A stretch of 44,292 nt of DNA from an uncultured Bacteroidales bacterium (GCA_902777835.1 CACYVC010000022.1:1-44292); one strand, 5' to 3'; positions 26,264 through 35,150 are shown, numbered from the stretch's first letter. Numbers and translations are program-made. Notes: generated by a model not told the origin, from the sequence alone.

Positions 26264-27124
26264 CTAATTCTGCGCCACTCGGACAGCCCGAACGCTAGAA
26301 CCGTTGCACCGGTAGTAGTGATACCAGCCCACGGTGTCCGAATAAAAGCCCGAATAGAAGTACAAGTAGTAAGCGCGGACTGGGCTACTGAAGAAGAGCG
26401 TACGCGACCAATAGTCGCCGTCCGTTCCACCGTAGTATAGATCACCATCCCGCTGGTAACCAGCGGCAGGCAAGAACAACGACGCGCCGTTGATGTTGCT
26501 CGTGAACAAGCGACCATTCACACCATTTCTCGTGGTCCACTGTGTCGTGCAATTATCCAACAACTCTTGAATCTGCTCAAGCGACGGCATGCGCCACTCC
26601 GGTCCCCAGTTCACATAGGCGGCATCGTCCTCGGGGTCAAGCTCGGTCTTGCCGTCTGTGAAGCCGTTGTAACCATAATTGCTCTTTGTGCAGTACTTGG
26701 TCATTGTGGTATTGCTGCCCATGCACCACTTGTAGGTGCTCCAGTCATAGACATCCTTGGGAGTGGTCTCGCCCCAGGCGAAGTAGTCGCCATACTCCTC
26801 GGGGCTGTTGGCACCCACGTTCATCGTCGCCCACAGCGTGCCACTGGGCAGGCCCAGGTCAACGTACTCATGCTCATCGCCACTCGGCACATTGCCCAAA
26901 AGATAGTCATAAAGAGCTGTCACATCGGCGGCTGTGACCAAACCATCACCATTCACATCGAACTGATCGCCCCCTGGCACATTGCCCAGCATAGAGTCAT
27001 AAAGAGCTGTCACATCGGCGGCTGTGACAACACCATCACCATTCACATCATAATGATAGGTTTGTGAATAACCCGCCACACTAAATGTGGCTGCAATGAA
27101 TAATAAGATAAATAATTTCTTCAT
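26264..27124 (-). CDS. secreted FISUMP-domain protein with two N-terminal dockerin-like repeats (paralog 2)
   Basis: The 286-residue protein is a paralog of 24920-25669. Order: signal peptide (1-20, identical to paralog 1), two dockerin-like repeats beginning DVNGDGVVTAADVTALYD (26) and DVNGDGLVTAADVTALYD (56), linker, and the FISUMP domain (about 87-286) with YVDLGLPSGTLW, FAWGET, EWRMPSLEQIQEL, GRLFTSNINGASLFLPAAGY, GDYWSR and VRAVR. The two repeats also match at DNA level: a 34-base identical block recurs with a 90-base period (26905-26938 and 26995-27028), indicating a recent tandem duplication. Two Ca-binding repeats make a complete dockerin-like module, unlike paralog 1. Function unknown. 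Confidence 0.9.
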   Translation of the reverse strand: MKKLFILLFIAATFSVAGYSQTYHYDVNGDGVVTAADVTALYDSMLGNVPGGDQFDVNGDGLVTAADVTALYDYLLGNVPSGDEHEYVDLGLPSGTLWATMNVGANSPEEYGDYFAWGETTPKDVYDWSTYKWCMGSNTTMTKYCTKSNYGYNGFTDGKTELDPEDDAAYVNWGPEWRMPSLEQIQELLDNCTTQWTTRNGVNGRLFTSNINGASLFLPAAGYQRDGDLYYGGTDGDYWSRTLFFSSPVRAYYLYFYSGFYSDTVGWYHYYRCNGSSVRAVRVAQN

Positions 27125-27152
27125 GATTTGTCAGTGTTTATGTTTTAATATG

Positions 27153-27183
27153 CAAAAATAAAGAATTGCAATGAATTATCAAA
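27153..27183 (-). promoter_or_regulatory. promoter of FISUMP paralog 2
   Basis: On the minus strand TTTG (27180-27183) and TATTTTTG (27153-27160) are 19 bases apart, 28 bases before the ATG. Although the coding starts of the two paralogs are identical, their upstream regions are not, so they have separate promoters. Confidence 0.7.
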
Positions 27184-27244
27184 ATATTTAGGCTGTTTTT
27201 GAGGGATCATTCTCTTGCAGTTTGAATGAAAAATCAAAAAAAAC

Positions 27245-27275
27245 TTGCATAGCAACTATTTTTTAGTTACATTTG
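27245..27275 (+). promoter_or_regulatory. promoter of the HicB-like gene
   Basis: TTG at 27245-27247 and TACATTTG at 27268-27275 are 20 bases apart, 18 bases before the ATG at 27294. The position rules out the earlier in-frame TTG at 27273 as a start. Confidence 0.6.
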
Positions 27276-27293
27276 CAGAAAAGACAAAAGGCT

Positions 27294-27638
27294 ATGAATA
27301 CAATGAGTTATAAAGGCTATATCGGCTCGGTTGAATATAGCGAGAAAGACCAAGTTTTCTTTGGAAAAGTAGAAGGGATTAATGGGCTTGTCAACTTTGA
27401 GGGAGAAAGTGTCAAAGAATTGACTGCTGCTTTCCATGAAGCCGTTGACGATTATCTCGCCTATTGCAACGATGAAGGGATAGAACCCGATAAATGCTAT
27501 ACAGGGAATTTGAACGTAAGGCTTACACCAACTATTCATCGACAAATTGCGATCCTTGCCAAACAAGCAGGCATGTCAATTAATGCTTATATCAAAAAAG
27601 CGATGGAGGAAAAAGTGAAAGTCGCCTCTATCTTATAA
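27294..27638 (+). CDS. HicB-like protein without a HicA partner
   Basis: The 114-residue protein has the two-part HicB layout: an N-terminal degraded RNase-H-like fold (MSYKGYIGSVEYSEKDQVFFGKVEGI, then NFEGESVKELTAAFHEAVDDYL, about residues 4-62) and a C-terminal ribbon-helix-helix (NVRLTPTIHRQIAILAKQAG, then MSINAYIKKAM, about 79-110). Such proteins are antitoxins/autorepressors of HicA toxins, but no small HicA-like gene is visible up- or downstream. It starts at ATG 27294, just after its promoter. It ends 12 bases before the glycosyltransferase gene and may be co-transcribed with it; a stand-alone regulator is possible. Confidence 0.85.
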   Translation: MNTMSYKGYIGSVEYSEKDQVFFGKVEGINGLVNFEGESVKELTAAFHEAVDDYLAYCNDEGIEPDKCYTGNLNVRLTPTIHRQIAILAKQAGMSINAYIKKAMEEKVKVASIL

Positions 27639-27650
27639 CAACCAATCGCT

Positions 27651-28649
27651 ATGCCCTATTTTTCGGTAATAATACCTGTGTATAACCGCCCAACGGAGGT
27701 GGATGACTTGTTGCGGAGCTTGGTAGAGCAGTCGTGCCAGGACTTTGAGGTGTATCTTGTGGAGGATGGCTCCACGGTGCGATGCGAGGACGTGGCTAAG
27801 CGCTATGAGGACCGCCTTGACCTGCACTACCACTACAAGGACAACGAGGGCCGCAGCATAGCCCGCAACTACGGCATTGAGCGCGCCAGCGGTGAGTATT
27901 TCATCTTCTTCGACAGCGACTGCGTGATTCCCAAGGACTATTTCAAAATATTGAAAGCTGAACTCGAGCGCGAACCGGTTGACTGTTTCGGCGGTCCCGA
28001 CGCGGCAAGCGACGACTTTACCGACGTGCAGAAGGCCATAAACTTCTCTATGACATCATTCTTGACCACCGGCGGCATTCGTGGCGGCAAAGTGCAGCTC
28101 GAGAAATTCGTGCCTCGCTCGTTCAACATGGGCTACTCGCGGAAGGTGTGGGAGACAGTGGGCGGCTTCCGCGAGATGTTCAGTGAGGACATCGACATGA
28201 GCACACGAGTGCGTCAAGCGGGATTTTCCACACGCCTCATTCGTGACGCCTATGTCTATCACAAGCGCCGTGTGGATTTGAAGAAATTTGCACGCCAAAC
28301 CTACGTCTTCGGCATGTCGCGCATCACACTGAAACTCCTCTACCCTGACTCATTGAAACTCGTGCATTGCCTGCCGGCGGTGTTTGTACTGGGATGCCTG
28401 GCACTGATTCTGCTCGCCATCTTCTGGCGCTGGTGGGCGATTCTGCCATTGGCGCTCTATGTGGTGATGCTGTGGGTGAGCGCCCTTGTCAAGACCAAGA
28501 GCTTCAAGATTGCCTGCCTTGCGGTAGTAACGAGTTTTGTTCAGTTGGGAGCCTACGGTTTTGGCTTCATCAAGGCCTTTGTGTGGAAAATACTCCTGGG
28601 CCACGGCCGCGACATTAACGAAGAAATTGCCATGCGCAAGGGAAAGTGA
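27651..28649 (+). CDS. family 2 glycosyltransferase, membrane-associated
   Basis: GT2 enzymes transfer a sugar from a nucleotide-sugar donor. The 332-residue protein has the GT-A domain (about 1-220): FSVIIPVYNRPTEVDDLLRS at the N-terminus, VEDGST, GRSIARNYG, and the metal-binding FFDSDCV (DSD, about residues 86-90), followed by GGPDA and a FSEDIDMSTRVRQAG acceptor-side motif. The C-terminal part (about 235-300) has two or three membrane segments. Sugar and acceptor cannot be told; roles in surface glycan or lipid glycosylation are typical. It sits alone between a HicB-like gene and radC, not in a polysaccharide cluster. Confidence 0.92.
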   Translation: MPYFSVIIPVYNRPTEVDDLLRSLVEQSCQDFEVYLVEDGSTVRCEDVAKRYEDRLDLHYHYKDNEGRSIARNYGIERASGEYFIFFDSDCVIPKDYFKILKAELEREPVDCFGGPDAASDDFTDVQKAINFSMTSFLTTGGIRGGKVQLEKFVPRSFNMGYSRKVWETVGGFREMFSEDIDMSTRVRQAGFSTRLIRDAYVYHKRRVDLKKFARQTYVFGMSRITLKLLYPDSLKLVHCLPAVFVLGCLALILLAIFWRWWAILPLALYVVMLWVSALVKTKSFKIACLAVVTSFVQLGAYGFGFIKAFVWKILLGHGRDINEEIAMRKGK

Positions 28650-28651
28650 GA

Positions 28652-28722
28652 TTAAGTGTTAAGGGTTAAGTGTTAAGTTTAAGGTTCTAGATAGTCTAGA
28701 ATCTCTAGATAATCTAGGAAAT
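28652..28722 (+). repeat. two word-repeat families before radC
   Basis: The gap holds TTAAGTGTTAAGGGTTAAGTG-type repeats (AAGTGTTAAG family) followed by a separate run of TCTAGATAGTCTAG / TCTCTAGATAATCTAG words. Confidence 0.6.
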
Positions 28723-28737
28723 ACAGAAAATAAACCA

Positions 28738-29445
28738 ATGGAACAAAACGAGATTAAGTCACGGGCGTTGAAGTTTAACACATCGCTTGATGACCGTCCA
28801 CGCGAGAAGGCGATGAAATATGGGTTCTCCACTTTGTCGCCTGCCGAGCTGTTTGCCATCATCCTGGGCAGCGGCAGTCAGGGTGAGAGTGTGGTGGAAC
28901 TGTGCCAGCGCATCCTCAACGACCACGACAACAAGATATACAAGATTGCCCGACACAAATACAGCGACCTTGCTCGCATGTACCGTGGCGTGGGCGAAGT
29001 GAAGGCAGTGGAAATACTGGCTGCCATAGAGATTGCGAGAAGGTTCCAAGGTGAGGAATTTGACGATGACTTCCAAATCACCGATGCCAATGCCGCCTAC
29101 CGCTATCTGAGCACCTTCATGCTCGACAAGGAGCACGAAGAGATGTGGATACTGCTGCTCGACCGAGCAAAGCATGTGAAAGGCCGCGAACTGGTGAGCA
29201 CTGGCGGCATAGCAGCAACCGTGGGCGATGAGAAGATAATACTCAAGCACGCCATCACCCACCTCGCCAGCAGCATAATCCTCGCTCATAATCACCCGAG
29301 CAACAATCCCAGGCCTAGCATCCAGGACGACACCCTCACTCAACGAGTAAAACGCGCCTGCGACGCCATAGGCATCCCTCTCGATGACCACATCATCGTG
29401 TGCCGAGGTAACTTCTACAGCTACCAAGTGGAAGGGAAAATCTGA
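28738..29445 (+). CDS. radC: RadC family (UPF0758) JAB-domain protein
   Basis: RadC-like proteins have a helix-hairpin-helix part and a JAMM/MPN metalloprotease-like domain; despite the name, a DNA repair role is unproven. The 235-residue protein is of full length. Motifs: the N-terminal DDRPREKAMKYGFSTLSPAELFAIILGSG, HhH-like YRGVGEVKAVEILAAIEIARR, and the metal motif HNHPSNNPRPSIQDD (His-x-His ... Asp, about residues 182-196), then LDDHIIV. It seems a chromosomal single gene rather than the short mobile-element version. It is convergent with the alpha-2-macroglobulin gene across a shared terminator. Confidence 0.94.
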   Translation: MEQNEIKSRALKFNTSLDDRPREKAMKYGFSTLSPAELFAIILGSGSQGESVVELCQRILNDHDNKIYKIARHKYSDLARMYRGVGEVKAVEILAAIEIARRFQGEEFDDDFQITDANAAYRYLSTFMLDKEHEEMWILLLDRAKHVKGRELVSTGGIAATVGDEKIILKHAITHLASSIILAHNHPSNNPRPSIQDDTLTQRVKRACDAIGIPLDDHIIVCRGNFYSYQVEGKI

Positions 29446-29460
29446 GGTAAGCGCCTGCGG

Positions 29461-29560
29461 CGCGTGGAAGGTGGAAAGTGGAATGTGGAAGGAAGAGATC
29501 AACTATGAACTGTGAACTGTGAACTATGAACTCCCAACTCTCCCCTCTCAACACTCAACT
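29461..29560 (+). repeat. word repeats after radC
   Basis: Two families in series: GTGGAAGGTGGAAAGTGGAA-type words (29463-29492), then the GAACTGTGAACTATGAACT family (29500-29532), followed by a CTCCCAACTCTCCCCTCTCAACACT stretch of similar composition. Confidence 0.55.
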
Positions 29561-29565
29561 ATAGA

Positions 29566-29599
29566 GCAACAAAGGAGCGCGATTGCGCTCCTTTGTTGT
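29566..29599. terminator. bidirectional terminator between radC and the A2M gene
   Basis: A 15-bp stem (29566-29580 with 29585-29599, one G-T pair) with loop GATT. It is flanked by T-rich sequence on the right and lies between two convergent genes. Confidence 0.88.
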
Positions 29600-29615
29600 T
29601 TAATAATGGTTCTTC

Positions 29616-32600
29616 TTATGGCTCTACAGTAGCTACTGAGCCAGCGCTGTGGGCGGTGATTTGTGGGGCGTACTGGCATTGTGCAGTAGCGATGCCCACG
29701 TTGTACTTGCCTGGTGCGGTGACAAAGACGTCGTAGCTTATCACGTGAGTGCCCTTGTCAAGGCTGGTAAAGAAGATGTTGGTCTCGCTGTCTTTGATTT
29801 CAAGATAGTAGTAAGAACCGTCGGCAAATCGGTAGCCCGAGAGCTTGTCCACTGGCTCGAAGCATGAGCCTCGCTCGTCTTTCACTGTCACGAAATCGAG
29901 ATCCTTGGCGTTCTTGATGACGGTGCGCACCTGAATCTTGTCGCCCACCTTGAAGTTCTCTACGCGGCGCAGAGTACCGTCGGTGTTATAGGCGTAGAAC
30001 TCCTTGTGTATCGAGAGGTCGTAGATGCTCACCTCTTCAATTGTGCTCATCTCGGCCTTGAACTGGCTGTAGATAGCTCCCCAAGCGGGACTTGCGCCGT
30101 GGCGCTCGATGTTGAGCGTAGCGAGCGAAGTGGCGGGAATCTGCTTGCGGCAGTAGCCCAGATAAGTGTCAACCTTGTCGAACTCAATGGGCTTGCCATC
30201 GATGGTGATGGTGGGCGCGTCGTTGCGCTCGAGCCACTTGCTGCCTGTAGCGAGGAGGCTGTAAACGGCATCGGCGGCGAGGCTGCTTGAGCCCCAGTCG
30301 TTGGTCTGCTTCATCAAGAGCATCCATTTACGAATCTGGTCAATCTCCTGTTGACGTGGGTCAACCTCATTGAAAGCCTGAAGAATGGTAGAAGTCACAG
30401 CCACCTTGTCAAGGTAGCGCCATCCTGCCTGCACATTGTCCCAGTACATTCCCATCTCAGGTTTGTTGAGCGAGAACTGACGTATAGACTCGACAATATC
30501 CTTGGCCACCTTCTGGTAGTTGTTGCGGTTGAGCGTGATAGCATAGTAGGCCTTATTGCCCAGCGAAGTGCCCTTCCAGTCCTTGGTCATCGCCTTGAGG
30601 CAGTTCTTGAGCATCTTCTCATTCTCACCAGTAACGGGGAACTCAGGATAAAGAGTGCGAACATACACATAGTCGCTGAAACCGCTGTGGTTGTTCTTGT
30701 TGTACTTGAGATGCTCCTTGTAAACACGCAGATACTCCTTGTCGAAATAGACAATCGCACGTTTCACCATATTATTAATGTCGGCATCGTCCTTGAGGTA
30801 GCCCAAGTGACGCAACTCGCCGATGAGCTCAAGCACTGTCTCGGTAGTGTAGAGCGACGACTGGCAATTTGGATACAGGAACCAAGTGAAACCGCCGTCA
30901 CTCATCTGCAGGCGTTGCAGACTCTCGACGATGCGCTTGTGCTCGGCAGCCATGAGAGTCTCGTCAAAGAGCTCATTCAGGCGCGACATGCGCAGCGTTT
31001 GGCGGTCGGCCTCGTTTATCCAAGGCGATGCGAGGAGGGTGCCAATCTTGAGGTCGCTGTTGCGTGCGAGCATCGACACGAGGGTGGAGTCTTGCTCATT
31101 GGCCTTCCAGTAGTCAACCGCCTCCTTGATATTTGGCTGCGACTTGGCGATACCCTGTGCCAATGTCACAGCAAAAAGGCTGTGAGCCAATGATGTGGCA
31201 ACCTTGTAGTTGTCGCTGAAGATGGTGGGCAATGCCTGAACACAGTACCACACAGGGTTGTCGCAATACTCAAGTGTCACTCTTGCATCCTTAGCAAACT
31301 GCGGCAGTTGAGCGGTGAACGATGGCGTAGCGGCATCGATGTAGAACGGCTGAGTCTCAATCACTGGCGAGATAGCCTGAAGCACAGGAATCATCACCTG
31401 CTCGCCGTCGCCAAAGTTGCCAGTGGCGGCCTTCACACGGAAGCCTACGAAAGGAATTGTGTCGGGCACATCCCAGTCGATTTTGAGGGTGTTGGTGCCA
31501 TTTGGCGCGATGTTCTCATTGAAGCTCTTGCGCATGATCACCTCATCGGTGCGTGGGTTGAACAGCTCGATGATAGCGTCGCATGGCAGAGCATTGTCGG
31601 TAGAGTTCTGCAGACTTGCCGCCAACTGAGCCTTGTCGCCCTGACGCAAGAAGCGTGGCAGACTCGACTTCACCATCACGGGTTTGTTAGTGAGAACCTC
31701 TTTCTTGAGCACGTCGGTGTTGAGAGCGTTGTTGTAGGCAATAGCCTGCATAATCCAAGTGGTGTTGAAGTTTGGCGCCTCAAACTCAAGCGAAACATTG
31801 CCCTTATCATCGCTCACGAGCATAGGCTTCCAAAGTGCCACTTTCACGTCGCTCTCTCGCAGCTGCACCTTATCGAGAGCTGCATCATCAACTTTCACTG
31901 GACCCTGGGTTACAACCACCTCATTGAGAACTGTCTCCTCTTCGGCAATTTCATCAGCAACCATATTATACTCTTTGCTTTTAATTGCGCTATTTGCCTT
32001 AGCCAAAGGAACTGGTGCTGCATCATACATAACCATGCCACGCGCAGCGCCAAGCATTCCATAAGCCCTAAAGCCTTCAAAGAAATTCTCATCGTAGGTG
32101 TTGAACTCGGCAATCGATGCGCTATTGGTACTTAGGCTCTTATGGCTCCACGAAGGACTATTGTTGATGCTTCCAAACAGACGATTCACATTAAATGCGA
32201 ACACTCGTTTTCCATAAACAGCGGGGTGGAACGACCAAGTGTTGTCGCTGATGTCGTTGATAGCCTTATCCATCATCTCAAGCACCATAGCGCCAGGTTG
32301 AGGCTTGTCGTTCTCATCAACGAGAGTGAATGACCATTTCTCATTTTCACCCGAAAGCAGCTTGTCGCGGAAAGAGTTTACCTTCACCTTCAAGGCCTTA
32401 GCCTTGACGTTGCCGTTCATGCGCACACTCTGAGTATAAACCTCATTATTTGCGACGCTGTAGAACTTGATGTTGAGATATCCACCTGGCGTGTTAGGTA
32501 GAGCGATGGTGAAGTCGTTCATACCCTGCTTCATTGTCACCCATCCCTGCTTCTCCACTTTCTCGGCCGAAGAAGCGATGTAATAGATATAAGCCTCAGG

Positions 32601-35150
32601 TGTTGCTGTACCTATGGTGATATGAGCCACATTTTTGTCATCTACGCTGCGTCCGTCGCTTGGCAACCACATAGGAGAGTCTTTAACAGGACTTGTTTTC
32701 TCGCCCTTGCGATAGAGATTGAGGTAGCAAGAAGTGGTCTCTCTGTCGCCAAGCATATTGGCAGTTACTTTATACTTGCCTGAAGGCAACTTAGTAAGGT
32801 CTACCACAGGATCCTCACTGTTGATGTTGCCCGATGCCACCACATTGCCGTTCTCATCTTCCACCTTGTAGTAGCATTCCACACCCTTCTCATTCTCGTC
32901 GGTGCTGTTGAAAGTGAGCGGCAGCTTCAATGGCACCACATTGTTGAAATCCTTGTTGCCTGAGAGTTCTATACCTCGGCGTTCGCCAATGATGAAGCAG
33001 TGGCTTCCCTCTTGCGACTCACCGGCACCGTTGGTGCACTGGGCGTCGAGCACATAGTTGTAATAGTAGTATGACGCTTCATTCTCCTTGAAAGCCGATG
33101 CAGGGAGCTCCAGGGTGAACTCGCCACTGTCGTTGGTAGTCATCACGGTGTCGATAACGTTCTCGCCACGTGTTGTTGACATTCTCCACCACCAGCTCCA
33201 CTCATTGCGGTAGAGTCGCAACTTCACCTCTGCGCCTGGCACTGGTACTCCGCTATAAGTGAGCGCCTTGCCAGTGATTTTCACTGGTTGGTTGCGAGTG
33301 AACACCTGTCTCGCGTCGGGGAATGACACGGTGAACGTGGGAGCCTTGTATTCGCTAACATTGATTGAATGTGACGCGAGATACTCGTTATATTTCTTTC
33401 CTGTTCTGAAGTTCAGCGAGAATCGTCCATTCATGCGGTCGGTAGGAATCTTGAACTCGCCTTGAATGCGTCCAAAGGCGTCACTCTCGACCTCAAGTGT
33501 GTCAACCGCCTTGCTATTTGTATCATAAAGAATTACCTGCACCTTCTTGTTCTCAAGAGGACTCATCTCCTCGCTGGTTATAATGTGAAGGATAGCAGCA
33601 AATTTCATCGTTTCGCCAGGACGATAGATGTTAAGGTCGGTAAACACGCGAGCTGTGACGTTGCTGTAAGGCTCACCGCTACTGAATGGTCTAATATTTA
33701 TTTCAGGACTATACTTGTCATCGCCCTGTGTGGCTTTTACGTTGTGGCTGTAATATTGCTTCTCATTAGGAAGCACAGCGCTACCATCTTTGTCGGTAGT
33801 TGCCGAGGATTTGTCCTTTTTATCATTATACCAGCTCACAATGTCGAGTTTCACGTCTTGCTGAGGCTTGCCCGAACGAGTGTCAACTGTGAACACCTTG
33901 TCATCAAAGCCCTCGCCTCCAGCGGTGAACATGGTGAGGTTGTGAACGACAACCACATCGTAGCTCCTGATATCAGAGTCAGCAATTTCTCTACCTTCGC
34001 GATTGGTGAATGCACCCACTATTATATACCTGCCAAAAGGCAACGGCGGCAGTTCCTCTTTCACTTCATTGCTGAATGGCACCACCCCCGGGCTATGCAA
34101 CTTGTGAGAGCGCACAAACTCTAAATCTTTAATAGAGATTTTGTTTGAACCATTCTCAAATGCTTTATATACAGCGTCGGGGATGCGATAGATTCGCACC
34201 TCCACATCATTCACATTAGAGAAGCTGACACGAACCTTAATAGGGTCGCTATTTGTCTGGTGCTGGTCGTAATGCAAACTTACACTCTGACTCTCAACAT
34301 TATAGATAACATTTTGAACCGCTGGAGTGTAATAAGAATTGGGGAAACGGTTGACATATTCCTTCAAGTCGCTATAATGGTCTTTGGCATAGCAGTTGAG
34401 CAAGAACATGGCACTGTGCTCGTTGTCCTTGTACTTCTGGTACTCGGCAAAGTCATATTGTATTGCATTAGTCTTGGTTGCCGCAAACATCCATTCAGGA
34501 GTGCCCTCCTGGCAAGAGTGCAGCCATCGCTGCTCAAGTTCTTTCTCAAAATCGTTATCCTGATACTCATACAATTTTAAGCTGTTCACACACAAGGCTT
34601 GGAAGAGCGTGGGAACATACACAGCTCCCATCGCATTGCCATCGATGAACACCTTGCTGTAGTTGCCTATGGGGCATTGCTTGAGGTACTCCTCGTCGGC
34701 AAGTGAAGCACGAATCAATTCCTTGATTTTGTTGTTAAACTGCTCGTTATCCCACTCGGTGTAGTCACTAGCGGGAGTCTCGTCAACGGCATTCTCGCGA
34801 CCACGCACGCCGTAAGCCTGCACATAGTCGTTAAAGACACATGCCTCAAGATAGTTGAGAATGGCCTTGTAATCGGCACGTTTCTCTTTTTTCTTCACGT
34901 CCTCAATTTGCGTGATAACAGTGTCCATCGACTCCTGCGACACCTTGCCTTTGGCAATCGAGAACCTCACAAGGGCATCGACCATCATTTGGCCGTCGCC
35001 GCTCTTCTGCGCCTTTTTCAGCTGCGCGAGTGCATCCTTGCTCACCTGCTGCGGATAGTCGAAATCGGGCTCATCCTGCGCGTGAGCATTAAAAGAAAAT
35101 AATCCCATAACGGTAAGGATTAAAATAAGTTTTGACAGTAGATTACGCAT
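29616..35150 (-). CDS. large secreted alpha-2-macroglobulin family protein without thioester
   Basis: Bacterial alpha-2-macroglobulins are periplasmic or surface proteins thought to trap proteases. The 1844-residue product has a signal peptide (1-24, ending AHA) without a lipobox cysteine. A long N-terminal region follows, then MG1/MG-type beta domains with YRPGETMKFAAILH (about 510-525), the A2M domain near residue 1100 (LWKPMLVSDDKGNVSLEFEA), and the helical thioester-domain fold from about 1295 (DGGFTWF, YTTETVLELIGELR). The CxEQ thioester expected shortly after VWYCVQALP is absent; the region reads SDNYKVATS. A bait-region-like stretch with NEVVVTQGPVKVDDA precedes the A2M domain. It is a single-gene unit. 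A structural or non-covalent trapping role is inference. Confidence 0.92.
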   Translation of the reverse strand: MRNLLSKLILILTVMGLFSFNAHAQDEPDFDYPQQVSKDALAQLKKAQKSGDGQMMVDALVRFSIAKGKVSQESMDTVITQIEDVKKKEKRADYKAILNYLEACVFNDYVQAYGVRGRENAVDETPASDYTEWDNEQFNNKIKELIRASLADEEYLKQCPIGNYSKVFIDGNAMGAVYVPTLFQALCVNSLKLYEYQDNDFEKELEQRWLHSCQEGTPEWMFAATKTNAIQYDFAEYQKYKDNEHSAMFLLNCYAKDHYSDLKEYVNRFPNSYYTPAVQNVIYNVESQSVSLHYDQHQTNSDPIKVRVSFSNVNDVEVRIYRIPDAVYKAFENGSNKISIKDLEFVRSHKLHSPGVVPFSNEVKEELPPLPFGRYIIVGAFTNREGREIADSDIRSYDVVVVHNLTMFTAGGEGFDDKVFTVDTRSGKPQQDVKLDIVSWYNDKKDKSSATTDKDGSAVLPNEKQYYSHNVKATQGDDKYSPEINIRPFSSGEPYSNVTARVFTDLNIYRPGETMKFAAILHIITSEEMSPLENKKVQVILYDTNSKAVDTLEVESDAFGRIQGEFKIPTDRMNGRFSLNFRTGKKYNEYLASHSINVSEYKAPTFTVSFPDARQVFTRNQPVKITGKALTYSGVPVPGAEVKLRLYRNEWSWWWRMSTTRGENVIDTVMTTNDSGEFTLELPASAFKENEASYYYYNYVLDAQCTNGAGESQEGSHCFIIGERRGIELSGNKDFNNVVPLKLPLTFNSTDENEKGVECYYKVEDENGNVVASGNINSEDPVVDLTKLPSGKYKVTANMLGDRETTSCYLNLYRKGEKTSPVKDSPMWLPSDGRSVDDKNVAHITIGTATPEAYIYYIASSAEKVEKQGWVTMKQGMNDFTIALPNTPGGYLNIKFYSVANNEVYTQSVRMNGNVKAKALKVKVNSFRDKLLSGENEKWSFTLVDENDKPQPGAMVLEMMDKAINDISDNTWSFHPAVYGKRVFAFNVNRLFGSINNSPSWSHKSLSTNSASIAEFNTYDENFFEGFRAYGMLGAARGMVMYDAAPVPLAKANSAIKSKEYNMVADEIAEEETVLNEVVVTQGPVKVDDAALDKVQLRESDVKVALWKPMLVSDDKGNVSLEFEAPNFNTTWIMQAIAYNNALNTDVLKKEVLTNKPVMVKSSLPRFLRQGDKAQLAASLQNSTDNALPCDAIIELFNPRTDEVIMRKSFNENIAPNGTNTLKIDWDVPDTIPFVGFRVKAATGNFGDGEQVMIPVLQAISPVIETQPFYIDAATPSFTAQLPQFAKDARVTLEYCDNPVWYCVQALPTIFSDNYKVATSLAHSLFAVTLAQGIAKSQPNIKEAVDYWKANEQDSTLVSMLARNSDLKIGTLLASPWINEADRQTLRMSRLNELFDETLMAAEHKRIVESLQRLQMSDGGFTWFLYPNCQSSLYTTETVLELIGELRHLGYLKDDADINNMVKRAIVYFDKEYLRVYKEHLKYNKNNHSGFSDYVYVRTLYPEFPVTGENEKMLKNCLKAMTKDWKGTSLGNKAYYAITLNRNNYQKVAKDIVESIRQFSLNKPEMGMYWDNVQAGWRYLDKVAVTSTILQAFNEVDPRQQEIDQIRKWMLLMKQTNDWGSSSLAADAVYSLLATGSKWLERNDAPTITIDGKPIEFDKVDTYLGYCRKQIPATSLATLNIERHGASPAWGAIYSQFKAEMSTIEEVSIYDLSIHKEFYAYNTDGTLRRVENFKVGDKIQVRTVIKNAKDLDFVTVKDERGSCFEPVDKLSGYRFADGSYYYLEIKDSETNIFFTSLDKGTHVISYDVFVTAPGKYNVGIATAQCQYAPQITAHSAGSVATVEP

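Noticed and set aside
24671-27293. Insertion sequence or phage remnant between rodA and the HicB-like gene
   Set aside because: No transposase, integrase or phage gene could be read in any frame; only small palindromic elements are present.
27126-27293. A hidden HicA toxin gene upstream of the HicB-like gene
   Set aside because: The 168 bases contain two divergent promoters and no open frame with HicA features.
30351-32135. Plus-strand frames of 275-280 codons opposite the alpha-2-macroglobulin gene
   Set aside because: They have no recognisable motif or promoter and are explained as shadows of the biased minus-strand gene.
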